From Janthinobacterium rivuli (GTDB lineage Bacteria; Pseudomonadota; Gammaproteobacteria; Burkholderiales; Burkholderiaceae_D): 64,000 nt of DNA. Below the pieces are notes generated by a model. It worked only from the letters and a program-made list of their open reading frames with translations. It searched no databases and was not told the DNA's origin. Within the stretch, counting starts at the first letter, position 1; each line of letters opens with the position of its first letter. The stretch is from NCBI RefSeq assembly GCF_009208735.1, contig NZ_WFLJ01000007.1, positions 62,001 through 126,000 of the forward strand, in the 5' to 3' direction. Positions 45,352 through 54,413 of this stretch are shown here, in pieces. The translations under genes and the position numbers were made by a program.

Positions 45352-46062
45352 TCAGTCGATCCCGTCCTGCTGACGCAGCAGTCGCGCCTGCTGCGCCACG
45401 CTGCGCGCCAGCGCGGCCAGGGCCGCCTGTATCTGGTCGCCATCGAGTACCGATGCCTGCAGCAGGGCCATCATGCCAGTTTCCGCGCCATGCAAGCCGA
45501 GGGTGCGGCAACCGAGGTGCAGCCGTTCGAGCTGCTGGCGCGCCTGGGCCGGTTCGCCGCGCGCCAGCAAGGCGTCGACCTGTGCGCCGGCGGCGACTAT
45601 CTGTCCCTGGAAGCCCGTCAGATAGGCCAGCAGGCGTTCGCTGTCGATGCCCAGCCGCTGCAGGGTGTCGCGCGGCGCCTCGGCCGGCAAGGCCGAGACG
45701 TCGAAGCAGGCGTCGATATGCTGACGCACCTGCTCCGGCTGGAAGGGTTTGACGATGTAGCCGGCGGCGCCGGCCTGCACGGCGTCGCGCACCGTGTCCT
45801 GGTCATTGGCCGACGAGACCAGCACCAGCGGCATGGCGTCGAGCGCGCTGTCGGAGCGGATTTTCTGCAGCAGCTCCATGCCGGACAGGCGCGGCATGCG
45901 CAAGTCGCAAAAGCACAGCGCGGGCCGCAAGCCGCCTTCGAGCTGCTCCCACGCCGCCGCGCCATCTTCGGCTTCCACGATATCGTGCACGCCGCAACTG
46001 TCGATCAGATGCATCAATACCATGCGCGACACGACATCATCGTCAACCACCAGTACTTTCAT
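45352..46062 (-). CDS. Response regulator (REC domain plus Hpt-like C-terminus)
   Basis: 236 residues. Residues 1-125 are a receiver domain with the acidic pocket VVDDD, phosphoacceptor Asp53 in CDLRMP, and Lys in YIVKPF. Residues ~140-236 are helical and include LERLHLGCRTLGLHGAE, which resembles a histidine-phosphotransfer helix but lacks the usual HxLKG. No DNA-binding domain is present. ATG 46062 is chosen, since GGAG precedes it; an upstream ATG 46074 is in frame. It lies 85 bases after the large hybrid kinase on the same strand and is likely its partner. Confidence 0.85.
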   Translation of the reverse strand: MKVLVVDDDVVSRMVLMHLIDSCGVHDIVEAEDGAAAWEQLEGGLRPALCFCDLRMPRLSGMELLQKIRSDSALDAMPLVLVSSANDQDTVRDAVQAGAAGYIVKPFQPEQVRQHIDACFDVSALPAEAPRDTLQRLGIDSERLLAYLTGFQGQIVAAGAQVDALLARGEPAQARQQLERLHLGCRTLGLHGAETGMMALLQASVLDGDQIQAALAALARSVAQQARLLRQQDGID

Positions 46063-46147
46063 TGCGTTCTCCATTGGCGGCAGCGTCAGGGTGCCTGCCG
46101 TATTCTACCCAGTTTCGCCGCGCGTTCGATGGCCGGCATTGCCTATT

Positions 46148-49100
46148 TTACATTTCCTTGCCCGAAACGGCTATGTGCGCCAACAGTGCGCGCAATTGCG
46201 GCAAATGCAAGGCCACCTGCGTCCAGCGTCCGCCGTCCGCCGCCTCTTCCATCTCCGTGCACAGCATGTGCAGCTGCGTTTCATCGAGATAGGCGGCGCT
46301 GCCCTTCAAACCATGCAGCAGGCGCCCGGCATTGTCCCTGTCCTGCGCCGCCAGGGCGGTGTCGAGTTCGCGCAGGCGTCCCTCCAGATCGGCGACGAAG
46401 GCGACGCGGATGCGGCGTTGCAGTTCGCCGCTGCGGATGGATGGCGCAGGCGCCGCGACGGGAAGCGCCGGCGCGATGCCGAACAAGGCATCGAGTTCGG
46501 CCTGCCCCCGCGCCACGCCGCGCGGCGCGTTCGACGGCATGCGCGGCAACATGAAACCGCGCTGCAGCTGGCGCTCGATGGCGCGCGCCAGCAAGCCATG
46601 CAGCGCCGCCTCGTCCACCGGCTTGCTGAGGAAATCATCCATGCCGACGCCCAGATAGCGGCTGCGGTCCTCTTCGCTGGCATTCGCCGTCAGGGCCACG
46701 ATCATCAGTTCCTGGTCGCGCACGGGCTGGTCGGGCCAGCCGCCCACGCGGATCAGGCGCGTCGCCGTGGCGCCATCCATCTCCGGCATGCGCCCGTCCA
46801 TCAGGATCAGGTCATAGCGCGTATGTACACAGGCCGCCACGGCCAGCACGCCGTTGGCGACCACGTCGACCCGGTGCCCCAGCTCTTCGAGCATGACGCG
46901 GATGATGATCTGGTTGGTGGGGAAGTCTTCCGCGCACAGCACGCGCAGCTGGTGGCTGTGCGGCGCCAGCGCCACCTGCGGCACCAGCGGCGGCGCCACG
47001 CCATCGGCCAGCGGCAGGGTGAAGGCAAAGGTACTGCCCTGCCCCGGCGTACTGGCCACCTCGATCTCGCCTTCCATCAGTTCGACCAGCTGGCGGCAGA
47101 TGGCCAGGCCCAGTCCCGTGCCGCCGTAGCGGCGCGTGGTGCTGGCGTCGGCCTGCTCGAACTTCTGGAACAGGCGCGCCATCGCATCGGCGTCGATGCC
47201 GATGCCGCTGTCGCTGACCGTAAAGCGGATCAGGTTGACCTTGCGTCCGCCGCTGCCGCTGGCCACGCCGGCCCGCTCGACGCTCACGCTGACGCCGCCG
47301 CGCTGGGTGAACTTGAAGGCATTGCCGACCAGGTTGACCAGCACCTGGCGCAAGCGGGTCGGGTCGCCCACCACGAACGGTGGCAGGTCGGGCGCGAAAT
47401 CGATGGCGAAACCGATGCTGCGCGCGGCCGCCTGCTCCTCGAACAGGCTGACGACGGCCTCGATCGCCGCGCCGAGCGCGAAGTCGATGTTTTCGATACT
47501 CAGCTTGCCCGCCTCGATCTTGGAAAAATCGAGCAAGTCATTGATGATCACCAGCAGCGACTGGGCATTGGCCTGGCCGCGCAGGATTTGCTCGCGCGTG
47601 GCGTCGTGCAGTTGCTCGTCGCGCAGGGCAAAGCCCAGCATGCCGATCACGCCGGCCAGCGGCGTGCGCATCTCGTGGCTCATATTGGCCAGGAATTCCG
47701 ACTTCTGGCGCGTCGCATCCTCGGCCTTGCGCTTGGCCTGGCGCAGGCTTTCCTCGTTCTTCGTCAGGCTGTTGTTCACTTGCGCCAGCTTCTCCGACTG
47801 GGCCAGCACTTCGATTTCCTTGCTCTGCAACTCGGCCGTGCGTTCGCCAACCAGTTTTTCCAGCTCGTTCTGCTGATGCCGCAGCGCGCGCACACGCTGG
47901 CGGTACGCGCCATACACTACGCCCAGCAGCAGCGCCGCCATCAGGGTGCGGAACCACCAGGTTTTCCAGAACGGCGGCAGGATCGTGATGGCCAGGATGG
48001 CGCCGCTCTCGTTCCACACGCCGTCCTTGTTGGCCGCCTTGACGCGAAACACGTAGTTGCCCGCATCGAGGTTGGTGTAGGTGGCAAAGCGCCGGCCCGC
48101 ATCCGTCATGACCCAGTCCTGGTCGAAGCCCTCGAGCCGGTAGGCGAACATATTGCGCTGGGGCGCGGCGAAATGCAGGGCCGCGAATTCCAGCGAAAAG
48201 ACGCTGTCGCGGCTGGTCAGCACCAGCTTGCGCGTATGGTCGATCGCCGCCTTGAGCACGTGCGCGAACTCGCCGCGGCCGATGGCCACCGGCTTGTTGA
48301 AGATCTGCAGCTCGGTGATGGCCACCAGCGGCGGCACGCGGTTGTCGTGGATATCCTGCGGCACGAACGCCGTCATGCCGTTGAAGCCGCCGAAATACAT
48401 GGTGCCATCGGATGCGCGCAGGGCCGCGCCGTCGAAGTACGAGCCTTCCACCGTGCCATCGGCGCTGTCGTAGTTGCGAAACAGGCCGCTGCGCATGTCG
48501 AGCCGCGTGATGCCGCTGTTGGTGCTCAGCCACAGTTGCTCGTTGTCGTCGCCGAGGATGCTGGCGACGGCGTCGTCGGCCATGCCGTCCTTGCGCAGGA
48601 AGCGCCGGAAGCGGATCTCGCCCTTGGCGTCGACGTCCATGCGGTTCAAGCCATTGGCCGTGCCCACCCACAGCACGCCGCGCTTGTCTTCGTGCAGGAA
48701 ATGCACCTCGTCGTGGCTCAGGCTATGCGGGTTTTGCGGATCGTGGCGGAAATGGCGGAACTGGCCGCTGGCGCGGTCAAGCAAGTCCAGGCCGTGGAAG
48801 GAGCCTATCCACAGCCGTCCCTTGCCGTCTTCCAGCACGGGCCGCACCATGTTGTCGGACAGGCTGTTCGGATCGGCCGGGTCGTGGCGGTAGGTGGTGA
48901 AACGGCGGCTGGCGGGATCGAAGCGGTGCACGCCGCCGCGCGTCGAGACCCACAGCATGCCGCTGCGGTCGCTCACGACGTTGCGGATGGTGTCGCTGTT
49001 CGGGTCGCCGGCGGCAAAGCGCATGGTGAAGAAGCGCCTCAGCGCGGGATCGAAACGGTGCAAGCCCGTCGAGCCGCCCACCCACAGGGTGCCGTCCGGC

Positions 49101-50413
49101 GCCTTGTACAGGGTGGTGACCTGCTCGTCGCGCGACATGCCGGGCGAGCTGCGCAGGTCGAACAGCCGCGAGCTGCCGTCGCGCGTGTCGTACAGTTTCA
49201 AGCCGCCCTTGGTGGCCAGCCACAGCTTGCCATTGCCCGCGTCGGCCACGGCGCGCACCTTCTTGTCCGCCAGCGCGCCCACGTCGGCGGGGGCGCGCGC
49301 CATGCGCGAAAAGCCGCCGCTGCCCAGGTCGACCCGGCTCACGCCGTTGTACCAGGAGCCGACCCAGAAGGTGCCGGCGCGGTCGCGGTACAGCGACGAC
49401 AGCTGATTGTCGGCGACGCTGAATTTGTCGCCCGTCTGGTGGCGGTACTGCAGAAAGGTGTCGCTCGCGGGCTGCCAGCGGAACAGGCCATCGGCATTGC
49501 TGCCCAGCCAGACGGTGGCGTCGACATCCTGGTACAGGCTGGCGACGCGGATGGCGGAAAAGCCATGCTTCTCGCCGAAGCGCACGCGCGCCTGCGGCGG
49601 CTGGCCGGCGCCGCCCAGGCGCCAGCGCTCTGCGCCGGCCATGGTGCCGATCCACAGGTTCTGCTGGCGGTCGATCAGCAGCGACTGGATGACGTTGTAC
49701 TTCGAGCCCGGTTGCGTGTCGACGGTGAAATGCTCGAAGCGCTCGCTGCCCGGCGCCAGCATGTCCAGGCCCGTGACGGTACCGATCCACAGGCGCTGTT
49801 GCGCGTCCAGCGCCAGCGCCTTGATTTCATTGTCGCCCAGGCTGTGCGGATTGCCCTCTTCATGGTGCCAGGTGCGGAAGTGGCCCGTGGCGGGGTCGAA
49901 ATGCTGCAAGCCGTCCGAGGTGGCGATCCAGAAACCGCGCGCGCCATCGTCGAGAATGGCGTGGATATGCCGGTTGCCGTTGCCGCGCTTGCTCTTTTCG
50001 GCCGGGACGTAATGGATGAAGGTCTGGCTGGCGGCGTCGAAACGGTCCAGGCCATTGTCGGTGCCGACCCATAGCTGGCCCTGGCTATCGACATGCAGCT
50101 CGCCGACCCAGTTGTCGGCCAGGCTGGTCTTGTCGCCCTCGATATTCTTGTAGACGACCATGCGGTAGCCATCGTAGCGGCTCAGGCCAGACTGGCTGCC
50201 GAACCACATATAGCCCTGCCGGTCCTGGGCAATGGCCAGCACCGATTCCTGCGCCAGGCCCTGGTCGACGCTGAGCTGGTCGAAGCGCAGGGTGGGCGCA
50301 GGCGCCGCTGCGGCCGGGCCGCCCAGCAGAATAATTAATAGTAAGGCAACATCGCAAACACGTCGAAATACCAGCACAATCGTCCTGTCAAAAAAAACGC
50401 GAAAATCCCGCAC
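46148..50413 (-). CDS. Hybrid sensor histidine kinase with two-component propeller (1421 residues)
   Basis: A signal/anchor (LLLIILLGGPAAAA) is followed by about fourteen Reg_prop blades (repeats of the type DRQGYMWFGSQSGLSRYDG, residues ~40-700) and a Y_Y_Y domain (~700-780). A membrane helix (~790-810) and coiled coil lead into HisKA with His913 (NMSHEMRTP). The HATPase domain carries NLVGNAFKF, DSGIGID and GGTGLGLAI. A receiver domain has Asp1206 (LMDGRMP), and an Hpt domain has His1367 (HGLKGSAAYL). This is a complete phosphorelay. Similar propeller kinases sense carbohydrates or envelope signals. The start is GTG 50413, with GGAG four bases before it. Confidence 0.9.
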   Translation of the reverse strand: MRDFRVFFDRTIVLVFRRVCDVALLLIILLGGPAAAAPAPTLRFDQLSVDQGLAQESVLAIAQDRQGYMWFGSQSGLSRYDGYRMVVYKNIEGDKTSLADNWVGELHVDSQGQLWVGTDNGLDRFDAASQTFIHYVPAEKSKRGNGNRHIHAILDDGARGFWIATSDGLQHFDPATGHFRTWHHEEGNPHSLGDNEIKALALDAQQRLWIGTVTGLDMLAPGSERFEHFTVDTQPGSKYNVIQSLLIDRQQNLWIGTMAGAERWRLGGAGQPPQARVRFGEKHGFSAIRVASLYQDVDATVWLGSNADGLFRWQPASDTFLQYRHQTGDKFSVADNQLSSLYRDRAGTFWVGSWYNGVSRVDLGSGGFSRMARAPADVGALADKKVRAVADAGNGKLWLATKGGLKLYDTRDGSSRLFDLRSSPGMSRDEQVTTLYKAPDGTLWVGGSTGLHRFDPALRRFFTMRFAAGDPNSDTIRNVVSDRSGMLWVSTRGGVHRFDPASRRFTTYRHDPADPNSLSDNMVRPVLEDGKGRLWIGSFHGLDLLDRASGQFRHFRHDPQNPHSLSHDEVHFLHEDKRGVLWVGTANGLNRMDVDAKGEIRFRRFLRKDGMADDAVASILGDDNEQLWLSTNSGITRLDMRSGLFRNYDSADGTVEGSYFDGAALRASDGTMYFGGFNGMTAFVPQDIHDNRVPPLVAITELQIFNKPVAIGRGEFAHVLKAAIDHTRKLVLTSRDSVFSLEFAALHFAAPQRNMFAYRLEGFDQDWVMTDAGRRFATYTNLDAGNYVFRVKAANKDGVWNESGAILAITILPPFWKTWWFRTLMAALLLGVVYGAYRQRVRALRHQQNELEKLVGERTAELQSKEIEVLAQSEKLAQVNNSLTKNEESLRQAKRKAEDATRQKSEFLANMSHEMRTPLAGVIGMLGFALRDEQLHDATREQILRGQANAQSLLVIINDLLDFSKIEAGKLSIENIDFALGAAIEAVVSLFEEQAAARSIGFAIDFAPDLPPFVVGDPTRLRQVLVNLVGNAFKFTQRGGVSVSVERAGVASGSGGRKVNLIRFTVSDSGIGIDADAMARLFQKFEQADASTTRRYGGTGLGLAICRQLVELMEGEIEVASTPGQGSTFAFTLPLADGVAPPLVPQVALAPHSHQLRVLCAEDFPTNQIIIRVMLEELGHRVDVVANGVLAVAACVHTRYDLILMDGRMPEMDGATATRLIRVGGWPDQPVRDQELMIVALTANASEEDRSRYLGVGMDDFLSKPVDEAALHGLLARAIERQLQRGFMLPRMPSNAPRGVARGQAELDALFGIAPALPVAAPAPSIRSGELQRRIRVAFVADLEGRLRELDTALAAQDRDNAGRLLHGLKGSAAYLDETQLHMLCTEMEEAADGGRWTQVALHLPQLRALLAHIAVSGKEM

Positions 50414-50431
50414 GCCGCTCCAGGGGCCGTC

Positions 50432-51601
50432 TCAGGAACCAAAGAACGCCAGGACATCATCCTTGCGGGCTTGCGTATCGCGCTGTCCAAGACGGATCAA
50501 CTCGTTAGTATACGTCGATTCGAACAATAAATACGATGCCAGCGCCGCGCCGCGCGCTTCGGCCGCGCCGATACCCGACAGCATGGTGCGGATGGGACGC
50601 GGCAAACTGCCGATATGCCGGCTGGCGATGGCGTCGAGCCGCTCGGACGGCGCGATGACCAGCAATTCCACCGGCCGCAAGGCCGTCTTGCCCAGCAACT
50701 CGGGCGGCAGCATCGACAGGGTCAGGTTGATGCGGTTCAGGCGTTCGATGTCGACCGCCAGGCCATCGAGGAAGATCGACGACAGCGCGTGGCCGGCGAT
50801 CTGCGCCAGGCTCGGGTAGCGCGCCGCTTCGGTGGCGGCGGGCGCCGGTTCCGTCATGCGTCCCGCGCCCACCACCAGCACCTTGTTCGCGCCCAGGTGG
50901 ATGGCCGGCGAGATCGGCGCCAGCTGGCGCATGGAACCGTCGCCGCAGTATTCGCGCTGGCCGCCCACGTACAGCGGCACGGCGGGGAAGATGAAGGGAA
51001 TGGCGGCCGAGGCAAGCAAGTGCTCCACGCCGATCTGGTCCGGCAGGGCCAGGCGCTGCGTGCGCACCCACGGCGCGATATCGCCGGCCGTCTGGTAAAA
51101 CGTCATGTGGCGGCTGCCCGAATACGACGACGCCGTCACGGCCAGCGCATGCAGCAGGCCATCGGCCAGGGCCGCGTCCAGGCGCGGCAGGTCGAGCATG
51201 CGGTGCAGCAGGCTGACCAGCGGCGTATTGTCGAGCAGGGAATTGGGCGGCGACGCATGCCACTGGCGCAGCAGCCAGCCAAACGACAGCAGCGACAGCC
51301 AGCGCGCGCCCGAGCGGATCACGCCCAGCGAGTCGGCCCGGTAGACCTGCTCGACCTGAATGTGCTGCCACACGTCGAGCAGCTTTTGCACGCCTTCGCC
51401 AAAGTTGTCGGCGCGGCAGGCCAGCGCCGTGGCGTTGATGGCGCCGGCCGAGGTGCCGCAGATGATGTCGAACGGGTTGCGCGCCGGCGCCCAGCCCGCT
51501 TCCCACAGAATCGCCGAAATCGCCTGCAGCACGCCCACTTGGTAGGCGGCACGGGCACCTCCTCCCGTGAGTATCAAGCCTGTTTTATTTTGCATTCCCA
51601 T
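50432..51601 (-). CDS. Patatin-like phospholipase family protein
   Basis: 389 residues. The oxyanion loop is GGGARAAYQVG, the nucleophile Ser lies in GTSAGA, and the catalytic Asp is in CGDGSMR, forming the Ser-Asp dyad. There is no signal peptide, so the acyl hydrolase is predicted to be cytoplasmic or injected. It starts 41 bases after ggt and ends 18 bases before the sensor kinase, so the three may share a transcript. The substrate is unknown, though membrane phospholipids are usual for the family. Confidence 0.88.
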   Translation of the reverse strand: MGMQNKTGLILTGGGARAAYQVGVLQAISAILWEAGWAPARNPFDIICGTSAGAINATALACRADNFGEGVQKLLDVWQHIQVEQVYRADSLGVIRSGARWLSLLSFGWLLRQWHASPPNSLLDNTPLVSLLHRMLDLPRLDAALADGLLHALAVTASSYSGSRHMTFYQTAGDIAPWVRTQRLALPDQIGVEHLLASAAIPFIFPAVPLYVGGQREYCGDGSMRQLAPISPAIHLGANKVLVVGAGRMTEPAPAATEAARYPSLAQIAGHALSSIFLDGLAVDIERLNRINLTLSMLPPELLGKTALRPVELLVIAPSERLDAIASRHIGSLPRPIRTMLSGIGAAEARGAALASYLLFESTYTNELIRLGQRDTQARKDDVLAFFGS

Positions 51602-51642
51602 GCCGGCAGATTAGCAGGGTCTTGATACTTTGTGGAAAAGTT

Positions 51643-53418
51643 TCAATCTCCCTTGACCATGCCTTCACGGCGCGGATCGGCGCCGCCAAACCAGAAATCC
51701 TTGCCGTGCGCATTCAGGCGCATGATGCCCTGCAAACCGGAATTCTGTTCGATCACGCGCACCTCGTGGCCCATCGCCTGCAGCGCCTCGACCTGGGCCG
51801 CCGGCGCGCGGCCTTTCTCCAGCTCCGTCGGGCCGTTGCGGCTGCCGAAGTTCGGCAGGCTGATCGCCTGCTGCACGTTCAAGCCCCAGTCCATGGTGCC
51901 GACCAGCACCTTGGCCACGTAATTGATGATGGACGAACCGCCCGGGGACCCCGTCGCCAGCACCAGCTTGTGCGTGCCCTTCTCGAACACCAGGGTGGGC
52001 GACATGGCGCTGCGCGGACGCTTGCCCGCTTCGACCCGGTTGGCGATCGGGCCATCCGCATCGCGCGAATCGAACGAGAAATCCGTCAGCTGGTTATTGA
52101 GCAAAAAGCCGTCGACCATCTGGCGCGAGCCGAAGGCGTCTTCCACGCTGGTGGTCATCGACAGGCCGCCCCCAAAAGCATCGACGGCCACCAGGTGCGA
52201 GGTCGACGGGCGCTGCAAGGCGTTGTCCATGCCCCACGCCACCTGCATGCCCGGCGGCGTGCCGGGCAAGGCGCGGCCCATGGATTTCTCGCCGATCAGC
52301 GACGCGCGCTGCGCCAGGTAGGTTTTATCGAGCATCGAGGCGACGCCCTTGCCCGGCAGCGGCACGAAGTCCGTGTCGGCCACGTAGCGGTTGCGGTCCG
52401 CGTAGGCCAGGCGCCCCGCCTCCGAGAACAGGTGGATGGCCTGCGCATCGAGCACGCCGTCGACGGGCGCATACGGCCGGATATCCTTCACTTCCAGCAT
52501 GCCCAGCATCTGCGCGATGGCGATGCCGCCCGACGATGGCGGCGGCATGCCGCACACGGTCCAGGCCTTGTAATCGCTGCAGACGGGTTCACGCACCTTG
52601 GCCCGGTAGCCGGCGATATCCGCCGCCGTCAGCTTGCCCGGATTGGTCGGGTGCGCCGCCACCTTGGCGGCGATGTCGCGCGCGATGCGGCCCTTGTAAA
52701 ACGCGTCGGCGCCGCCACGCGCGATCTCGCGCAGGGTGCGCGCCAGCTGCGGGTTCTTCAGCACGTGGCCGACGGGCCAGGCCTTGCCGTCCTGGTCATA
52801 GAAATACGCGGCGGCGACGGGGTCGCGCTTCAGGGCCTGGTCCCAGCTCAGCAAACCGTTGAGGCGCTGGCTGACGGGAAAGCCGCCGTGCGCCAACTTG
52901 ATGGCGGGGCCGAACAGGGTGGCCCATGGCAGCTTGCCGTGTTCCTTGTGCGCCAGTTCCAGCATGCGCAGCACGCCCGGCGCGCCCACGGAACGCCCGC
53001 CCACCACGCCCGTGGCGCGCGAGACGGGACTGCCGTCGGCATTCTGGAACAGGTGTTCATCGGCGCTGGCAGGCGCCGTTTCGCGCCCGTCGAACGCCTG
53101 CACGCCCTTGGCCGTGGAGTACAGCAAAAAGGCGCCGCCGCCGATGCCCGACGACTGCGGCTCGACCAGGGTCAGCACCAGCTGCGTGGCGATCGCCGCG
53201 TCGATGGCGCTGCCGCCCTTTTTCAGCATCTGGTAGCCGGCATCGGCGGCCAGCGGATTGGCGGCGGCGACCATGAATTTCTGCGCCGCCCAGCCGTTTT
53301 TTTCCGCGTACGCGGTGGCGATTTCCGGCGCCTTTTGCGGCACCTCGGCAAATACGGGACTGGCGGCCAGCGCGCCCAGCAAGGTCAGGCTCAGCGCCAG
53401 CGGCTTCAATGTGATCAT
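51643..53418 (-). CDS. ggt: Gamma-glutamyltransferase
   Basis: 591 residues. A signal peptide (ending PVFAE) precedes the GGT fold. The autoprocessing nucleophile Thr406 lies in PSTSHLVAVD, giving a ~40-kDa large and ~20-kDa small subunit. The GSPGGSSI block near residue 480 binds the gamma-glutamyl group. It hydrolyses or transfers gamma-glutamyl groups from glutathione in the periplasm. ATG 53418 has GGAGA six bases upstream. A terminator for the preceding gene ends directly beside this ribosome site. Confidence 0.95.
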   Translation of the reverse strand: MITLKPLALSLTLLGALAASPVFAEVPQKAPEIATAYAEKNGWAAQKFMVAAANPLAADAGYQMLKKGGSAIDAAIATQLVLTLVEPQSSGIGGGAFLLYSTAKGVQAFDGRETAPASADEHLFQNADGSPVSRATGVVGGRSVGAPGVLRMLELAHKEHGKLPWATLFGPAIKLAHGGFPVSQRLNGLLSWDQALKRDPVAAAYFYDQDGKAWPVGHVLKNPQLARTLREIARGGADAFYKGRIARDIAAKVAAHPTNPGKLTAADIAGYRAKVREPVCSDYKAWTVCGMPPPSSGGIAIAQMLGMLEVKDIRPYAPVDGVLDAQAIHLFSEAGRLAYADRNRYVADTDFVPLPGKGVASMLDKTYLAQRASLIGEKSMGRALPGTPPGMQVAWGMDNALQRPSTSHLVAVDAFGGGLSMTTSVEDAFGSRQMVDGFLLNNQLTDFSFDSRDADGPIANRVEAGKRPRSAMSPTLVFEKGTHKLVLATGSPGGSSIINYVAKVLVGTMDWGLNVQQAISLPNFGSRNGPTELEKGRAPAAQVEALQAMGHEVRVIEQNSGLQGIMRLNAHGKDFWFGGADPRREGMVKGD

Positions 53419-53429
53419 GGATTCTCCGA

Positions 53430-53467
53430 TAAAAAAAGGGCGCACAGCCAGGCAAGGCTGTACGCCC
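53430..53467 (-). terminator. Rho-independent terminator abutting the ggt ribosome site
   Basis: GGGCGTACAGCC and GGCTGTGCGCCC (minus strand) form a 12-bp stem with one G-T pair and a 6-base loop, followed by seven T. The T-run ends about five bases before the ggt GGAG, so it separates ggt from the dehydrogenase gene ending at 53503. Confidence 0.87.
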
Positions 53468-53502
53468 CATACGGGGGTATCCTACATCAAATCACGCCGG
53501 GC

Positions 53503-54261
53503 TTATTTGGGCTGCATGCGGATCGCGCCATCGAGGCGGATGGTTTCGCCATTGAGCATGACGTTTTCCACGATGGCTTTCACCAGTTGCGCGTATTCGC
53601 CGGGCTTGCCCAGGCGCGATGGGAACGGCACCATCTTGCCCAGCGCATCCTGCACTTCGGCCGGCATGCCGAGCAACATCGGCGTTTCGAAAATGCCGGG
53701 CGCCACCGTCATCACGCGGATGCCGTTGCGCGACAGGTCGCGCGCCATCGGCAGGGTCAGTCCCACCACGGCCGCCTTCGACGACGCATACGCGGCCTGG
53801 CCGATCTGGCCATCGTAGGCCGCCACGGACGCCGTGTTGATGATGACGCCGCGCTCGCCTTCGGCCGTCGCATCCTGTTTCGCCATGGCGTCGGCCGCCA
53901 GGCGGCACATATTGAAGGTGCCGACCAGGTTGATGTTGACGACCTTCTGGAACAGGGCCAGCGGGTGCGGGCCATCCTTGCCCACGGTTTTCACGGCCGG
54001 CGCCACGCCGGCGCAATTGACCAGGCCGCGCAAGGTACCGAGCTTGGTGGCGGCCGCCACCACGGCCAGGCCGTCTTCTTCCGACGTCACGTCGCACTGC
54101 ACGAACACGCCGTCGAGTTCAGCGGCCAGCGCCTGGCCCGCCTCCGTCTGCACGTCGGCCAGCACGACCTTGCCGCCCGCCGCCGTCAGCATGCGCGCCG
54201 TGGCCGCGCCCAGGCCCGATGCGCCGCCCGTGATGATGAATACATTGTCCTGAATCTGCAT
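53503..54261 (-). CDS. 3-Hydroxyacyl-CoA dehydrogenase, HSD10-type SDR
   Basis: 252 residues. The cofactor loop is TGGASGLG, and DV follows for NAD preference. The active site has Ser in INTASVAAYDG and Tyr-x3-Lys in YASSK. The closing block PFPSRLGKPGEYAQLVKAI is characteristic of the 17beta-HSD10/2-methyl-3-hydroxybutyryl-CoA dehydrogenase group, used in isoleucine and fatty-acid breakdown. ATG 54261 has AGGAG six bases upstream. A perfect palindrome lies 63 bases upstream and a terminator follows, so it is a one-gene unit. Confidence 0.92.
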   Translation of the reverse strand: MQIQDNVFIITGGASGLGAATARMLTAAGGKVVLADVQTEAGQALAAELDGVFVQCDVTSEEDGLAVVAAATKLGTLRGLVNCAGVAPAVKTVGKDGPHPLALFQKVVNINLVGTFNMCRLAADAMAKQDATAEGERGVIINTASVAAYDGQIGQAAYASSKAAVVGLTLPMARDLSRNGIRVMTVAPGIFETPMLLGMPAEVQDALGKMVPFPSRLGKPGEYAQLVKAIVENVMLNGETIRLDGAIRMQPK

Positions 54262-54323
54262 GAAATCTCCTGAGTGATGAGGGCCGTGTTCCCGGCGCCT
54301 GATGGTGGATGCATGATGCCATC

Positions 54324-54345
54324 ATTACGTTTACGTAAACGTAAT
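54324..54345. promoter_or_regulatory. Perfect 22-bp palindrome upstream of the HSD10-type gene
   Basis: ATTACGTTTAC followed directly by its reverse complement GTAAACGTAAT. The ACGT-rich dyad recalls sites described for LiuR-type MerR regulators of branched-chain amino-acid and acyl-CoA catabolism, which would suit the downstream gene; this comparison is from memory. Confidence 0.55.
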
Positions 54346-54413
54346 GTCGGCGACAATTGTAGCCATTTTTGCGCTCACCGAGCGAAAACTTGCAGCGCTG
54401 GCGTATGCCAGGG

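Noticed and set aside
45794-50074. 1426-codon plus-strand open frame opposite the sensor kinase
   Set aside because: Antisense to a gene with clear kinase, receiver and Hpt motifs; the translation is His/Arg/Ala-rich low complexity, as expected from high-GC codon bias.
51620-51645. A second anthranilate-operator-like site (ATACTTT...AAAGTTT) upstream of the patatin gene
   Set aside because: The half-sites have a different spacing and one arm is imperfect, so it does not match the 45305-45324 dyad.
51622-54273. 883-codon plus-strand open frame opposite ggt and the HSD10-type gene
   Set aside because: Antisense shadow; His/Arg-rich translation without domains.
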